57,450 bases of DNA. Source: Pseudomonadota bacterium. Lineage in GTDB: Bacteria > Pseudomonadota > Gammaproteobacteria > Acidithiobacillales > Acidithiobacillaceae. Below the pieces are notes generated by a model, which saw nothing but the letters and a program-made list of their open reading frames with translations, was not told the DNA's origin and made no database searches. Of this stretch, positions 37,882 through 46,705 are shown piece by piece; position 1 is the first letter of the stretch, and each line of letters begins with the position of its first letter. Both the position numbers and the translations under genes were made by a program. The DNA lies in NCBI GenBank assembly GCA_021821885.1, contig JAKARO010000011.1, forward strand, positions 1-57,450. The letters are read 5' to 3'.

Positions 37882-37902
37882 GCCCCTCCTGCAGGGGCTT
37901 TT
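37882..37902 (+). terminator. Intrinsic terminator after tRNA-Glu
   Basis: GCCCCT-cctgc-AGGGGC followed by four T, 20 bases after the tRNA. Confidence 0.75.
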
Positions 37903-38049
37903 CCTAGGTTCTGCGGATCCTCCAGGCTTTCTCCCTCGTTTTTTCCGGAACTCCATGTGTGCCCTTCTCTGTCGGAAACAGGACTTCTCCATGATTTCCC
38001 GGGATATGGGTCATGAACCAGTGTTCCCTTCCCCCGGAATTGCCGGTTC

Positions 38050-38612
38050 CTAGCCCGGGGCTTTGGACGGGGAATGTGCCGGCTGAAGGGCGGCTGTGGA
38101 GGCGCTGTCTTTGCTGCCGTGTGGGTACGCTCTACCCTGTTTCCCGGGCTTTCGGCGATATCGGCAGATAGAGCCCGGTTTGCCGGCGATGGTTCCTTCC
38201 CTGGTAACCTGGCGGTGGTATGGAGGTGGTGGGGGTTCCAGAACATCCAGCCATCGGACCCGAAGGCCCTCGCTGCAGCAATCTGTTCCAAAATTTTTCT
38301 GGCATCAAACGGCTTGCCTCCAAAGGCGAAGTCCCGGAAGGCCTGCAGCCAGGGCCGGAAATGGACAGGGGGCAGAGCTGTCCGTTTCTCGGCCCTGCGC
38401 AGGGAAAGATAGACCGTCGGGTACGCGTGGAGCACCGGGTTGGGGTAGCCGGGAATCCCGACCTGGAAGGCTGACGGATAGAGCATCGGGCAAATATAGT
38501 CGGCCTCCCGCGCCATTTCCTTCCGTGTCTGGCCAATTCCGGTATCGCTGGCGTTCCAGATCACATAGCCGAAAATGTCTGCAGAAAGAAAGACGTTGTA
38601 GGGTATGAGCCG
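38050..38612 (-). pseudogene. C-terminal remnant of a DUF4015-type glycoside hydrolase
   Basis: Read from 38612 downwards, the frame gives NVFLSADIFGYVIWNASDTG, then EADYICPMLYPSAFQVG, FRPWLQAFRDFAFGG and AFGSDGWMFWNPHH. These are the second half of the putative TIM-barrel glycosidase family DUF4015 (SADxFG, IGQ, DYxxPMxYPS, RPWLQxF, GWxxWN). The first half is missing and no start fits, and the frame runs on without a stop to 37821 through the tRNA. Together with the deacetylase fragment upstream it looks like a deletion that joined two exopolysaccharide genes. Confidence 0.6.
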
Positions 38613-38639
38613 CCTGCGGGACTCGGCCAGGAATCCCTA

Positions 38640-38859
38640 TATACAGAGCGGTGTCCGTCATCAATGGTAATGGCCACGGAATGGGGAGGCGGGGGCGGAC
38701 CTGTTCCCCGAAGACTACTGGTACGGACCGTCATGGAATCACGGGCTGCCAGACCAAAACGGTGGTAGAGAAGCACCCGCACGGTAGCGGCAGTTGCCGG
38801 TCCAGAAACCTGCACCGCAAATGACACTGCAGCAGAATTCCCGCTACCAGGAACCGCAT
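38640..38859 (-). pseudogene. N-terminal remnant of a polysaccharide deacetylase
   Basis: A signal-like start (MRFLVAGILLQ from 38859) shifts frame near 38830 into SFAVQVSGPATAATVRVLLY, then HRFGLAARDSMTVRTSSL and SVAITIDDGHRSVYRDSW. This is the beginning of a secreted NodB-type deacetylase, including the AITIDDGH block with the metal-binding Asp. The rest of the domain is gone. The frameshift and the missing C-terminal part make it non-functional. 38860-39199 shows nothing else. Confidence 0.6.
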
Positions 38860-39199
38860 CCTGCCCATTTCTGCCTTTGCCCAAAACCCTGCCACCAGAC
38901 ACCGCCTGCATCCTGTCGGGAAAGCTGCCGTGCATTCCACCCTATCATGGAAATCCAGTCTGGAATTCCCCGGGATGCTGCCGCTTTGTACCAGGCCTGA
39001 TTCTCCACGGGAACACGGTACCCGGGGAGTGGGTACGGCTGGTCCCTGCCCATGTGCAGGCCACCTGTTCTCCAGCAGATGCTGCCAGAAGGCCCATCCT
39101 TGATCCTGGTCAAGGACCATGAGTGTGTCATGGGCGATACTGCGCGTACCGGGACCTCAGCGGGTTCCGGAATTCCGGCCCACTTCTTCAGGAGCATAC

Positions 39200-39667
39200 A
39201 TGAGCATCAATACCAGCCTTATCAAGGAAAGCGGCAAGGCCGTCCAGGATCTGGGAGTCCAGGTGGCAGAGTATTTCTACGACAACATGTTCAAGAATTT
39301 TCCCGAGGTGCGTGCCATGTTCCCCGGCGACATGAGCGAACAGCGTGTACGTCTGTTCAATTCCGTCCTCCTGATTGCGGGAAACATTGACAATACCGAT
39401 ATGCTGGTCCCCTATCTTCAGGAACTGGGGGTGGGACATATCAAATATGATGCCCGTCCAGAGCATTATACCATTGTGGGCAAGAGCCTCCTCCAGACCC
39501 TGAAGCATTTCCTGGGGCCGGCCTGGACAAAGGAAATGGCAGAGGCGTGGATTGCTGCTTACAACCTTGCTTCCACCATCTGCATCAAGGCAGCGTACGA
39601 AGCCATGGCCCCTGGACGTTTCCAGCCGCTGACACTGGAGGATGTGCCTCCGGCACAGGCCGTCTGA
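39200..39667 (+). CDS. Globin-family protein
   Basis: This 155-residue single-domain haem globin starts MSINTSLIKESGKAVQDLGV. It has the FYDNMFKNFPEVRAMFPGDM segment of flavohaemoglobin-like globins (Phe at CD1), distal residues in DMLVPYLQELGVGHIKYD, and the proximal His in RPEHYTIVGKSLLQTLKHFL. It should bind O2 or NO in the cytoplasm. AGGAG lies 6 bases before the ATG. The Fe-S/flavin reductase gene starts 81 bases downstream, which could supply electrons, so the pair resembles a split flavohaemoglobin (inference). Confidence 0.88.
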   Translation: MSINTSLIKESGKAVQDLGVQVAEYFYDNMFKNFPEVRAMFPGDMSEQRVRLFNSVLLIAGNIDNTDMLVPYLQELGVGHIKYDARPEHYTIVGKSLLQTLKHFLGPAWTKEMAEAWIAAYNLASTICIKAAYEAMAPGRFQPLTLEDVPPAQAV

Positions 39668-39748
39668 GTTTCACCCCCAACAGCGGCAGTGCGGGGGCTA
39701 TCCCAGGTGGAGGATCCCGGCTGCCGGTCCGGAAGGAGTCCATTATCA

Positions 39749-40732
39749 ATGAAACACGAGATTGTTCTGGAACCTTCGGGGATCCGTTTTCATGCCAGGG
39801 ACGACCAGAGCATTGTCGCCGCCGCTTCCGGACAGGGAATTGCCATCCGTCACGGATGCGGAAACGGCTCCTGCGGGGACTGCAAGGGAGTGGTCCTTGA
39901 GGGAGAAGGGGAACAGCTTCCTTTTATGCCCCTTCTGCTGACCCCAGAAGAGAGAGCAGCACGGATGGCTATTCTCTGCAGGCTGCAGCCCCGTACGCCC
40001 ATGCGCATCCAGGCGAGGGTCCAGGAGAGGGAGACTTGGCAGGCAACTGTTCTCGGGGTTGGGTCCCTGGCCGGGAATGTCCGGGAACTGCGTCTGCAGA
40101 CCAGTCGCCCCTACCGTTACCAGGCGGGGCAGTATGCCCGTATTGCAGTGCCAGGACAGGACGGGGAGTGGCGGTCCTATTCCATGGCCAGGCCGCCGGC
40201 GGAGGACGGCACACTGGTTTTCCACATCCGTGCTGTGCCGGAGGGGCGATTTGGCACTTGGCTGTTCCACCAGGCACGCCCGGGCGATGTGCTGACCCTG
40301 GGAGCCGCACAAGGGGAGTTTTTCCTGCGGCGGGACACGGAAAAGCCCATCCTGTGTGTTGCGGCCGGTACGGGGCTCGCTCCGATTGAGGCGATTCTGC
40401 AGGAAACGTTGGATATGGGGTGGCGGCGGCCGATCCACCTCTTCTATGGTGCCCGCAGACGCAAGGATTTCTATCATCTTTCCCTGTTGGAGGAGTGGAC
40501 CCGCCAATATGGCCACCTGCAGGTGACGCCCACACTCTCGGATATGGAGGATCATGACTGGGGTGGTGCACGCCGTCTGTTGCCCACAGTTGCAGCACAT
40601 GGCCCCTGGAAGGAGCATCAGGCCTATCTGTGCGGGAGCCCGGCCATGATTGAAGCAGCCGTCGATCTGCTGCTTTCCCATGGGCTGCCCCATGAACAGA
40701 TCCATTTTGACGCTTTTTCTCCTAATAGCTAG
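39749..40732 (+). CDS. 2Fe-2S/FAD/NAD(P)H reductase
   Basis: This 327-residue electron-transfer protein has an N-terminal plant-type ferredoxin domain with HGCGNGSCGDCKG and a fourth Cys in ILCRLQ (CX4CX2CXnC). An FAD-binding barrel follows (YRYQAGQYARI, then EWRSYSMARPPAE with RxYS for FAD), then the NAD domain (ILCVAAGTGLAPIEAILQE, FYGARRRKDFYHL, YLCGSPAMIEAAV). It resembles CDP-6-deoxyglucose reductase or oxygenase reductase components. No oxygenase gene adjoins it. The globin and hemerythrin neighbours point to a role in O2 or NO handling. GGAAGGAG precedes the ATG. Confidence 0.88.
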   Translation: MKHEIVLEPSGIRFHARDDQSIVAAASGQGIAIRHGCGNGSCGDCKGVVLEGEGEQLPFMPLLLTPEERAARMAILCRLQPRTPMRIQARVQERETWQATVLGVGSLAGNVRELRLQTSRPYRYQAGQYARIAVPGQDGEWRSYSMARPPAEDGTLVFHIRAVPEGRFGTWLFHQARPGDVLTLGAAQGEFFLRRDTEKPILCVAAGTGLAPIEAILQETLDMGWRRPIHLFYGARRRKDFYHLSLLEEWTRQYGHLQVTPTLSDMEDHDWGGARRLLPTVAAHGPWKEHQAYLCGSPAMIEAAVDLLLSHGLPHEQIHFDAFSPNS

Positions 40733-40930
40733 GCCGGGAATGCGCTGGCGCGTGGTGTCTGGTGGCGGCGAGCCAGCTTCCGGATCCGCAGGGACGCGCT
40801 GCAGATGCAGGGGACATCCGGCCGTGAATGCTATGGCTATACTGTACACGGGTTATCAGACAGGAGATGCGGCGGTGCAGAGAGACGCCGTTCTGCAAGT
40901 GGAACAGCCCCCTTTTGATGGAGGACCAGA

Positions 40931-41368
40931 ATGGAATCACCCATTGCAGCAGTTTTGCAGCAGGACCATGCGCGCCTGGACCGGTTACTGGAATCTGCAG
41001 CAGAGGCCGTTCGTGCTGGGAGGTGGAAAGAAGCAGCGGTACTGCTGGAGCGGTTCCGTCATGGCATCGTAGACGGGCATATGGATGTGGAAGAAAAAAT
41101 CCTCTTTCCCGCTTTTGAACGCTGGGAGACAGACGTGGAACATTCCCTGACGGCGCTGCTGAAAAAGGGCCATCAGGATCTTCGGGTATTTTTCCAGGAA
41201 ATGGCCGAGACCATTGGTGCCAGTGACATGGAGGAATTTCTGGATCTTCTGGGAACGGTGCAGACCATTCTTCGGCAGCACGATGCAAAGGAAGAGGCAG
41301 AACTTTACCCTTTTCTGGCGGATGCCCTGCCGGATGGGGGGGGGCACGGCCGCAGGCCTGCTGGCTGA
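40931..41368 (+). CDS. Hemerythrin-domain protein
   Basis: This 145-residue four-helix protein carries the HHE ligands of a diiron site: QQDHARLDRLL, GHMDVEEKILFPAF (H-x3-E), LKKGHQDLRVFF and LRQHDAKEEAELYPFL (H-x4-E). Such proteins bind O2 or NO or store iron. GGAGG precedes the ATG. It lies between the Fe-S/flavin reductase and the lipoyl carrier on the same strand and is probably in one unit with the latter (15 bases). Confidence 0.85.
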   Translation: MESPIAAVLQQDHARLDRLLESAAEAVRAGRWKEAAVLLERFRHGIVDGHMDVEEKILFPAFERWETDVEHSLTALLKKGHQDLRVFFQEMAETIGASDMEEFLDLLGTVQTILRQHDAKEEAELYPFLADALPDGGGHGRRPAG

Positions 41369-41383
41369 AAGGAGGGATGCCTG

Positions 41384-41830
41384 ATGGCCGAGTTTCAGGG
41401 CTGCCAGCTGCCAGAAGATCTCTATTATGACCTTGATTACGTATGGGCCCGTCCCGGGGACGATGGAACCTTTACCCTCGGTGTCACGGATCCGGCCCAG
41501 ACCATGTCGGGGCGACTGCAGAAGGTCCGGATCAAAAAACCGGGTACCCACCTGGAGGCCGGTCGGCATGTGGCAACCCTGGAGAGCGGGAAATGGGCAG
41601 GCGGGGTGCCGGTTCCCTTTGCCGGAGAAGTGGTGGCGAGGAACGATACCCTTCTGGAAGATCCGCACCTGATCAATGTTGATCCTTACGGCGACGCATG
41701 GATTGCCCGCATCCGTCCCGATAGCATATCCACGGTCCTGGAGCGGCTGCATGGCGGTTCAGAGGCCCAGGAGGAACTGCGCTCCTGGATCCGTCGCTAT
41801 GACGTCCAGTGCATGCGCTGCGCCGACTGA
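41384..41830 (+). CDS. GcvH/LbpA-like lipoyl-carrier protein
   Basis: This 148-residue protein with a biotinyl/lipoyl fold contains FTLGVTDPAQTMSGRLQKVR, TLESGKWAGGVPVPFAGEVV (the Lys of ESGKW is the predicted lipoylation site) and PYGDAWIARIRP. The ESGKW(x)G pattern recalls LbpA, the lipoate carrier of the sHdr sulfur oxidation pathway, more than housekeeping GcvH (usually ESVKA). No glycine cleavage genes are near. The last residues VQCMRCAD hold a CxxC-like pair, unusual for GcvH. Assignment to sHdr is inference, since no hdr genes are in the window. Confidence 0.78.
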   Translation: MAEFQGCQLPEDLYYDLDYVWARPGDDGTFTLGVTDPAQTMSGRLQKVRIKKPGTHLEAGRHVATLESGKWAGGVPVPFAGEVVARNDTLLEDPHLINVDPYGDAWIARIRPDSISTVLERLHGGSEAQEELRSWIRRYDVQCMRCAD

Positions 41831-42042
41831 AAATCCTGCAGGAGCAGTGACCGCAGGGTTTTTTCTTGCCCAACGCCCGAGACTCTTTATCTTGGCCCTG
41901 CAGATCTGGATCCCGGCTCCGGCCGGCTTACCGGGAACTGGTCTCCGTTCCGCCTGGCCATTGTCTGGTGGAGCACGCCGGTCCTTTCCGTCCAGCGCAG
42001 GTCCCAGGCCTTGGGGGCCGTCTAATGCTGTGCCGGTGGCTC

Positions 42043-42508
42043 CTAGGTGCGACCATTGCTCTTCTGCCGGCGATGCCAGTGGTCGATGATGCTGAAGATG
42101 AGATGCAGGAGCCAGAGAGACAGCGGCCATTGTACGATGTCGGGGAAGAAGACCTTCTCCCCATTTCCGGAGCAGGACACCAGGAACCGCAACAGCACTG
42201 GAAAGAAGCAGGAACAGACCCTTCAGGCCGGCAGCCAGCCCTTCCCGCAAAGGGATCGAGCCTTCGGAACATCTGCGTCACTGCCCAAGGAAATGCTGGT
42301 GCGCAGAATCCGATCGGGAAAATCCGCGCAGCGGTCTTCCTTCCTGGGGCATGGCCCAGCAGCCAGTCCGTCCAGGATGTGGAAGGGCAGGAGCCATAGC
42401 CAGCCAACCGCAAGGAGAAGACCAGCAGGAATCTGCAGAATGACTGCCAGGACCAGTCCCATCAGGACAAAGAGCGCCCAGGCGGGGCGCAGCCAGATCT
42501 TTTCTCTG
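42043..42508 (-). pseudogene. Decayed membrane-protein gene
   Basis: Three frames together give one protein-like path. The first part reads IWLRPAWALFVLMGLVLAVI, then LLLAVGWLWLLPFHILDG (two membrane helices). It shifts near 42290 to LREGLAAGLKGLFLLLSSAV, then again near 42150 to WPLSLWLLHLIFSIIDHWHR and a stop at 42043. At least two frameshifts break it. It begins where the hemerythrin gene ends and would have been cotranscribed. The family is not recognised. Confidence 0.4.
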
Positions 42509-42514
42509 GAAAGC

Positions 42515-43030
42515 TCAGTCCTGCCGGCGCCGCTTTTCCATTTCTGCTCCCAGGACCATCCGTGTCTCTGGAGCCAGTAGCTTTTCAGCTTCTGGAAAGA
42601 TCCTGCCATTTTCCCTGGCAATATGGATCCGGCTCATGGAAACAAACGGGTCCGGATGCAGATTGACTGCGGTGCCATGTTCCACCTGGGCAAGTTCCAT
42701 ATCCAGAGCCTGCCACATCTGGTCAAGCTCCCGGTGCTCTGCGGCAAGCTCCTGGAGGATGGTTCGCAGGCTGTCAGGAAAGCCCGTCTGCGCAAGCAGC
42801 CATGGAAACAGCTGTTCTTCCTCGTCGGCATGGTGGGCGGGGCCGGAAACCTGGAAATAGCGGCGTATCCGTGCGGCGGTCTGGCGTGCCTCGGCATTGG
42901 CACCGGCATGTTCCAGATGGTGTGCGAGTCTCTCCAGGGTCTCGCAATGGTGCAGGATACGGTCGTGACAGGCGCGGAGAAGGCCTAGGGGATCTTCAAA
43001 AGAAGGCGGAGGATTTTTAAAAAAACTCAT
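42515..43030 (-). CDS. Hemerythrin HHE-domain protein
   Basis: This 171-residue protein starts MSFFKNPPPSFEDPLGLLRA. HHE ligand segments: RACHDRILHHCETLERL, PAHHADEEEQLFPWLL, ELAAEHRELDQMWQAL and IHIARENGRIFPEAEKLL. The helix pattern and spacing differ from the protein at 40931, so it is a separate family member, convergent with the globin/lipoyl group. A role in O2, NO or iron sensing or repair of Fe-S proteins is possible. No ribosome site better than GGATTTTT is visible before the ATG. Confidence 0.82.
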   Translation of the reverse strand: MSFFKNPPPSFEDPLGLLRACHDRILHHCETLERLAHHLEHAGANAEARQTAARIRRYFQVSGPAHHADEEEQLFPWLLAQTGFPDSLRTILQELAAEHRELDQMWQALDMELAQVEHGTAVNLHPDPFVSMSRIHIARENGRIFPEAEKLLAPETRMVLGAEMEKRRRQD

Positions 43031-43285
43031 TGAGTTGTGCGGGAAACTCCGGTGTTCTGGCCGGGGAGGGATAGCGCGGCGGCCTTAGGCTGCCCCATTC
43101 CTGCATCTCCTTTGATTTGCAAGCTATCTTTGTGAATGTGGAACTTCCTGTTATGAAGTACTCGGTGTCTCTGGGACTGGTTACGGCCCCCGGGCAGTCG
43201 GCGAAGCTCACATAACGCCCCGCACGGTTTTTGCGAGCCTGTTCCCCGTTATACTGTTTGCTGTGGAGCTCCCTACTGGAACCGG

Positions 43286-43850
43286 GTGGCCCTGCACCAT
43301 CTGGCCTGCGCCTATGGAACACTCCAGGCCAACTGGGGCATTGCCAAAGACAAACCGGTTCTGACAATCCGGTTTGACCGGGAGGCGGTCCATGACGACT
43401 ATCGCACCTGGTCCCTGCGGGATGGTGCCGTGCCGGGTGTGGATGTTGGGGAAAACCGTCATGAGCAGTGGCAAGGTCCTGGGTGGCCGGAAACTTGGGT
43501 TTGAACGGGAGCTGGACATGGCCCAATGTCGCTATCTTCCAGATGGAAGCTGCGGACTATTTCCGGTCGCGAACGCCGGCAGGTTGAACACGTCATCCAC
43601 GGATTCTCCATGGCCATCGTCTAAGAAGCAGAACTCCGCATGGAAGACCTGATGCGTATCCCGGACCGCATCAGGGCGGGGAAACGGATTCGCTCCCGCC
43701 TATACGGGCCAGACGTGTCTGGTGTGCGGGGCCACCGGAAAACGGGGCGTCACCGCTTCGTCTGCCCGTGCGGAAACCAGCGGCACTGGGATGTGAATCC
43801 ATCCGTAACATGGCTGGTTTTGCGGAGACTGGTGGCACCGTAAAGGCTGT
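43286..43850 (+). pseudogene. Degenerate tnpB (IS200/IS605 OrfB) remnant
   Basis: In one frame the order of TnpB motifs is preserved: VPGVDVGEN (RuvC-I Asp, about 43430-43456), HVIHGFSMAIV, then MEDLMRIPDRIRAGKRIRSR (RuvC-II Glu, 43640-43700) and a zinc ribbon split over two frames (QTCLVCGATGKRG, then RHRFVCPCGNQRHWDVN). In-frame stops at 43502-43504 and 43622-43624, and the frame change in the zinc ribbon, inactivate it. The stretch between the RuvC-II and zinc-ribbon parts is deleted. No TnpA and no clear ends were found. 43031-43285 and 43851-44267 hold no recognised gene. Confidence 0.6.
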
Positions 43851-44267
43851 TGTAAACCAGCTGGTATTCGCGCATCAGGAACCTTTCTAGTATAAACCAG
43901 AAAGCCCCATCCCCATCCTCAGGCCCTGGCTGTTTGCGTGCATTCTGGTCCACCGGGCCCTGCACCGTCTGGAGACTGGAACCGCCGTTCTCCTGTATGG
44001 TCCCGGATCTGGCGGTTCCCCATCCTTTTCCCGCTAGGGTGGCTGTTTTTACAGGATTTCTGACCGGCTCTGTTCCGATCTCCTGTTACCCACTGCCTCT
44101 TTGAGAGGCCAGACAGGCCACCGGGTACTGCCGAGCCTAGCCATGGCCGGGCAATCTGCAGGCGTCCCAGTCTGCTGCGATGAAATGGGCTGCCGCAGGC
44201 CCTTTTCCTAGAACCCGCATGGGCTGTCAGGTATGATGGCAGACACGCTACGCATGCTTGGATTCCA

Positions 44268-44957
44268 ATGAACCTGAATGCCTCAGAGCTTGCCGCCATC
44301 CGTCGCACCCCCCTATTTTCCCAGCTGCCTGTCTCTGAGCTGGAGGCCATTCTTGGCAATGCCACCCATCGACGCCTGGGCAATGGTGCCCTGCTTTTTG
44401 CCGAGGGTGATCCAGCACATTCCTTCTATTTTGTCCAGGAGGGAGGAATCCGGCTCTTCAAGCTGGCTTCCAACGGGACCGAAAAAGTAATTGAGCTGAT
44501 CCTGGAAGGGGAGATGTTTGCCGAAGCCGTGGGCTTTCTGGGCGGCCAGTATCCGGTGTCGGCAGATGCGCTTTATGCCACTACGGTTATTGAGATCCCC
44601 AGCCAGAATTTCCTTCAGGTGTTCCGGTCCAACCCCGATCTTGCGACCCGCATGCTCGCTGCGCTGAGCATGCGTCTGCGACAGCTTATCACCCATATCC
44701 AGGCGCTGAGCCTTGAGACTGCAGGCCAGCGGGTTTCCCGATACCTGCTGGAGCAGGCTCCGGGAGGGGCCATGCCGTTTTCCCTGCCTGCCCAGAAAAA
44801 TGTGGTTGCTTCCCGTCTCGGGATTACCCCGGAGACTTTTTCCCGTGTGCTTGCCACTCTTAGGGCCCAAGGCCTGGTCAATGTCGAGGGGGCAATCCTC
44901 ACTCTCCCGGATCCAGCCGCGCTGCGCACATGGGGAGACCTTCAGCAGCAGGGCTAG
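44268..44957 (+). CDS. Crp/Fnr-family transcription regulator
   Basis: This 229-residue protein has an N-terminal cyclic-nucleotide-binding-type beta barrel (FAEGDPAHSFYFVQEGGIRL, then LILEGEMFAEAVGFLGGQYP), a long dimer helix (RMLAALSMRLRQLITHIQAL) and a C-terminal helix-turn-helix (NVVASRLGITPETFSRVLAT). The N-terminal Cys residues of Fnr are absent, so it is not a 4Fe-4S sensor, and a Dnr-like haem/NO or redox sensor is possible. Its position beside globin and hemerythrin genes fits that, but the inducer is not known. Convergent with the thioredoxin-like gene. Confidence 0.87.
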   Translation: MNLNASELAAIRRTPLFSQLPVSELEAILGNATHRRLGNGALLFAEGDPAHSFYFVQEGGIRLFKLASNGTEKVIELILEGEMFAEAVGFLGGQYPVSADALYATTVIEIPSQNFLQVFRSNPDLATRMLAALSMRLRQLITHIQALSLETAGQRVSRYLLEQAPGGAMPFSLPAQKNVVASRLGITPETFSRVLATLRAQGLVNVEGAILTLPDPAALRTWGDLQQQG

Positions 44958-44983
44958 GGACCGGCCATCCTGCGGCGTCGGGC

Positions 44984-45238
44984 TCAGGTAGCTGCGCCGT
45001 CTCCCAGAAGCTCCAGTACCTCCCCTAGGGGCTGGGCTCCCACAGCTCTGAGCGTGCCATTGATCACCACAGCGGGAACTGTGCGGATGCGTAGCCGGCT
45101 GACAATTTCCCGGCCTTCCCGCTCTCCTACATCCAGCACCCGAAAATCCATGGGTACCTGATGGGAGGCTTCCCCCCACACGCGCTCTGCCTGCGGGCAG
45201 GTGGGGCACCATTTGGATACCAGCAGTTCTATTTTCAT
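44984..45238 (-). CDS. Small thioredoxin-like protein
   Basis: This 84-residue thioredoxin-fold protein starts MKIELLVSKWCPTCPQAERV. The redox motif is CPTC (residues 11-14) and the cis-Pro is in IRTVPAVVINGTLR. It lacks a signal peptide and is shorter than thioredoxin, like glutaredoxin-type or archaeal small redox proteins. It should reduce a disulfide or persulfide in the cytoplasm. A strong AAGGAG precedes the ATG. It stands 199 bases downstream of the MFS gene on the same strand, so it may be part of the MBL/ArsR/MFS group. Confidence 0.82.
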   Translation of the reverse strand: MKIELLVSKWCPTCPQAERVWGEASHQVPMDFRVLDVGEREGREIVSRLRIRTVPAVVINGTLRAVGAQPLGEVLELLGDGAAT

Positions 45239-45437
45239 GACCAGTCTCCTTCGGCGCTGGGCCCAACCATAGTAGTTCCGGCTCCCTCACGCCATCACCA
45301 GGATAAACCCCGGGAACCAGAGAAGCATTGATGCAGATCAAGAAAATGAGGATGCAGGGCTGTCCCGGGTTTTCCGCCAGAACAGGCGACCGGACATCTG
45401 GGGCTGCATGATACGCAAAAAGGAGATGATACCCCGT

Positions 45438-46700
45438 TCAGGCAGGAGCATGGGTTTCCCGGACCGTCAGGGCAATCCAGGTGCCTGATAAGGCTACAGT
45501 GGCGGAGGTCACCCAGATCGCTGGCAGGATCCCGTGGCTCCACTGGGCCACCAGACCCAGTACAAGGCCGCCGATGGCATAGCCTGTGTCTCGCCAGTAA
45601 CGGTAGGTGCCCAGAATTCTGCCCCGCTGCAATGGTGGTGCAATGTCGGACATGGCGGCGATGAGATTGGGGTAGAGCAGGGCCATACCTAGCCCCATGA
45701 TTGTTGCGGTTCCGATCCATGCCACAAAGTTATGGACCAGAGCGGTTCCCGCGAGGCCCATGGCCAGCAGACCGAATCCAAGGACTACCGGCGGTTTGCG
45801 GCCGATCCGGTCTGCCAGGTGCCCGGTCCATAGCTGGGACACTCCCCAGACGGCCGCGTATATGCCGGTTATCCAGCCGATCCGTACGATATCCATGCCC
45901 TGCGAGCGGAAAAAGACAGGGAGCAGTACCCAAACGAGGGTATCAGCGATCTTGTTGGCGACCCCTCCCTGGCATAGGGCCCGGTAGGTAGTATTCCGGA
46001 AAGAAACCTGAACGAAGGCTGCCCAGGCCGTGACAGGGAAATTCTCCATGTTTCTCTGGGGTTGCTGCTGGGCATGCTCGGCGTGTACCCAATGGATGGT
46101 GTCCTTCATCCATGGTATCAGCAGAAGGGCCAGAGTGATGACGGCAAGTCCAAAACTCAGCAGTGCCACCCGGGGCCCAACGGATACTGCCATATAGCCA
46201 GTGCCAAGCCCAGCCAGACCGACGGCAAGATAACCCACCGCCTCATTGATGCCAACAGCGAGGCCCCGCTGGTGACTGTTCGCGAGATCAATCTGGCTGG
46301 TGACCGTCATGGTCCAGGTGAAGGCCTGGTTTACCCCCAGAAAAATATTTGCCGCAACGATCCACCACCAGTTCTGGGCAAAAAAAATAAGAACCGGTAT
46401 GGGTATGCCGGCTATCCACCCAAGAAACAGGACTCTCCGGCGCCCAATACGGTCTGACAGTCCTCCGGCGGCAAAATTGAGGGCTCCCTTGACGAGACCG
46501 AAAGAGATGGCAAAAGTCGCAAGAAAGAAGAAGGCGCTTCTTCCTACCCCAAAGTCCTGGCTCATGGCCGGGAGGACATCCCGCTCCATTCCAATGATGA
46601 GACCGACAAAAAAGACCTCGACGGTCTGTAGCAGGAACTGGCCCAGGTTGGTGGTAATCCCGCGCTCGCGAAAGGCCATTCCAGTCTGGTCCGGGTTCAT
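45438..46700 (-). CDS. MFS transporter in an ArsR/MBL operon
   Basis: This 420-residue carrier has about 12 membrane helices. MFS motif A appears twice, as GLSDRIGRRRVLFLG and HLADRIGRKPPVVLG. It starts MNPDQTGMAFRERGITTNLG. Longer upstream frames run into the ArsR gene. It starts 5 bases after the ArsR stop, so the two are cotranscribed. The neighbours suggest export or import of a sulfur or metal species, but the substrate is unknown. Confidence 0.85.
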   Translation of the reverse strand: MNPDQTGMAFRERGITTNLGQFLLQTVEVFFVGLIIGMERDVLPAMSQDFGVGRSAFFFLATFAISFGLVKGALNFAAGGLSDRIGRRRVLFLGWIAGIPIPVLIFFAQNWWWIVAANIFLGVNQAFTWTMTVTSQIDLANSHQRGLAVGINEAVGYLAVGLAGLGTGYMAVSVGPRVALLSFGLAVITLALLLIPWMKDTIHWVHAEHAQQQPQRNMENFPVTAWAAFVQVSFRNTTYRALCQGGVANKIADTLVWVLLPVFFRSQGMDIVRIGWITGIYAAVWGVSQLWTGHLADRIGRKPPVVLGFGLLAMGLAGTALVHNFVAWIGTATIMGLGMALLYPNLIAAMSDIAPPLQRGRILGTYRYWRDTGYAIGGLVLGLVAQWSHGILPAIWVTSATVALSGTWIALTVRETHAPA

Positions 46701-46705
46701 GGGCT

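Noticed and set aside
43017-43526. Minus-strand frame with a VVMDRLPVKPDC segment like antibiotic biosynthesis monooxygenases
   Set aside because: Only one short match. The opposite strand carries ordered TnpB motifs, which explain the region better.
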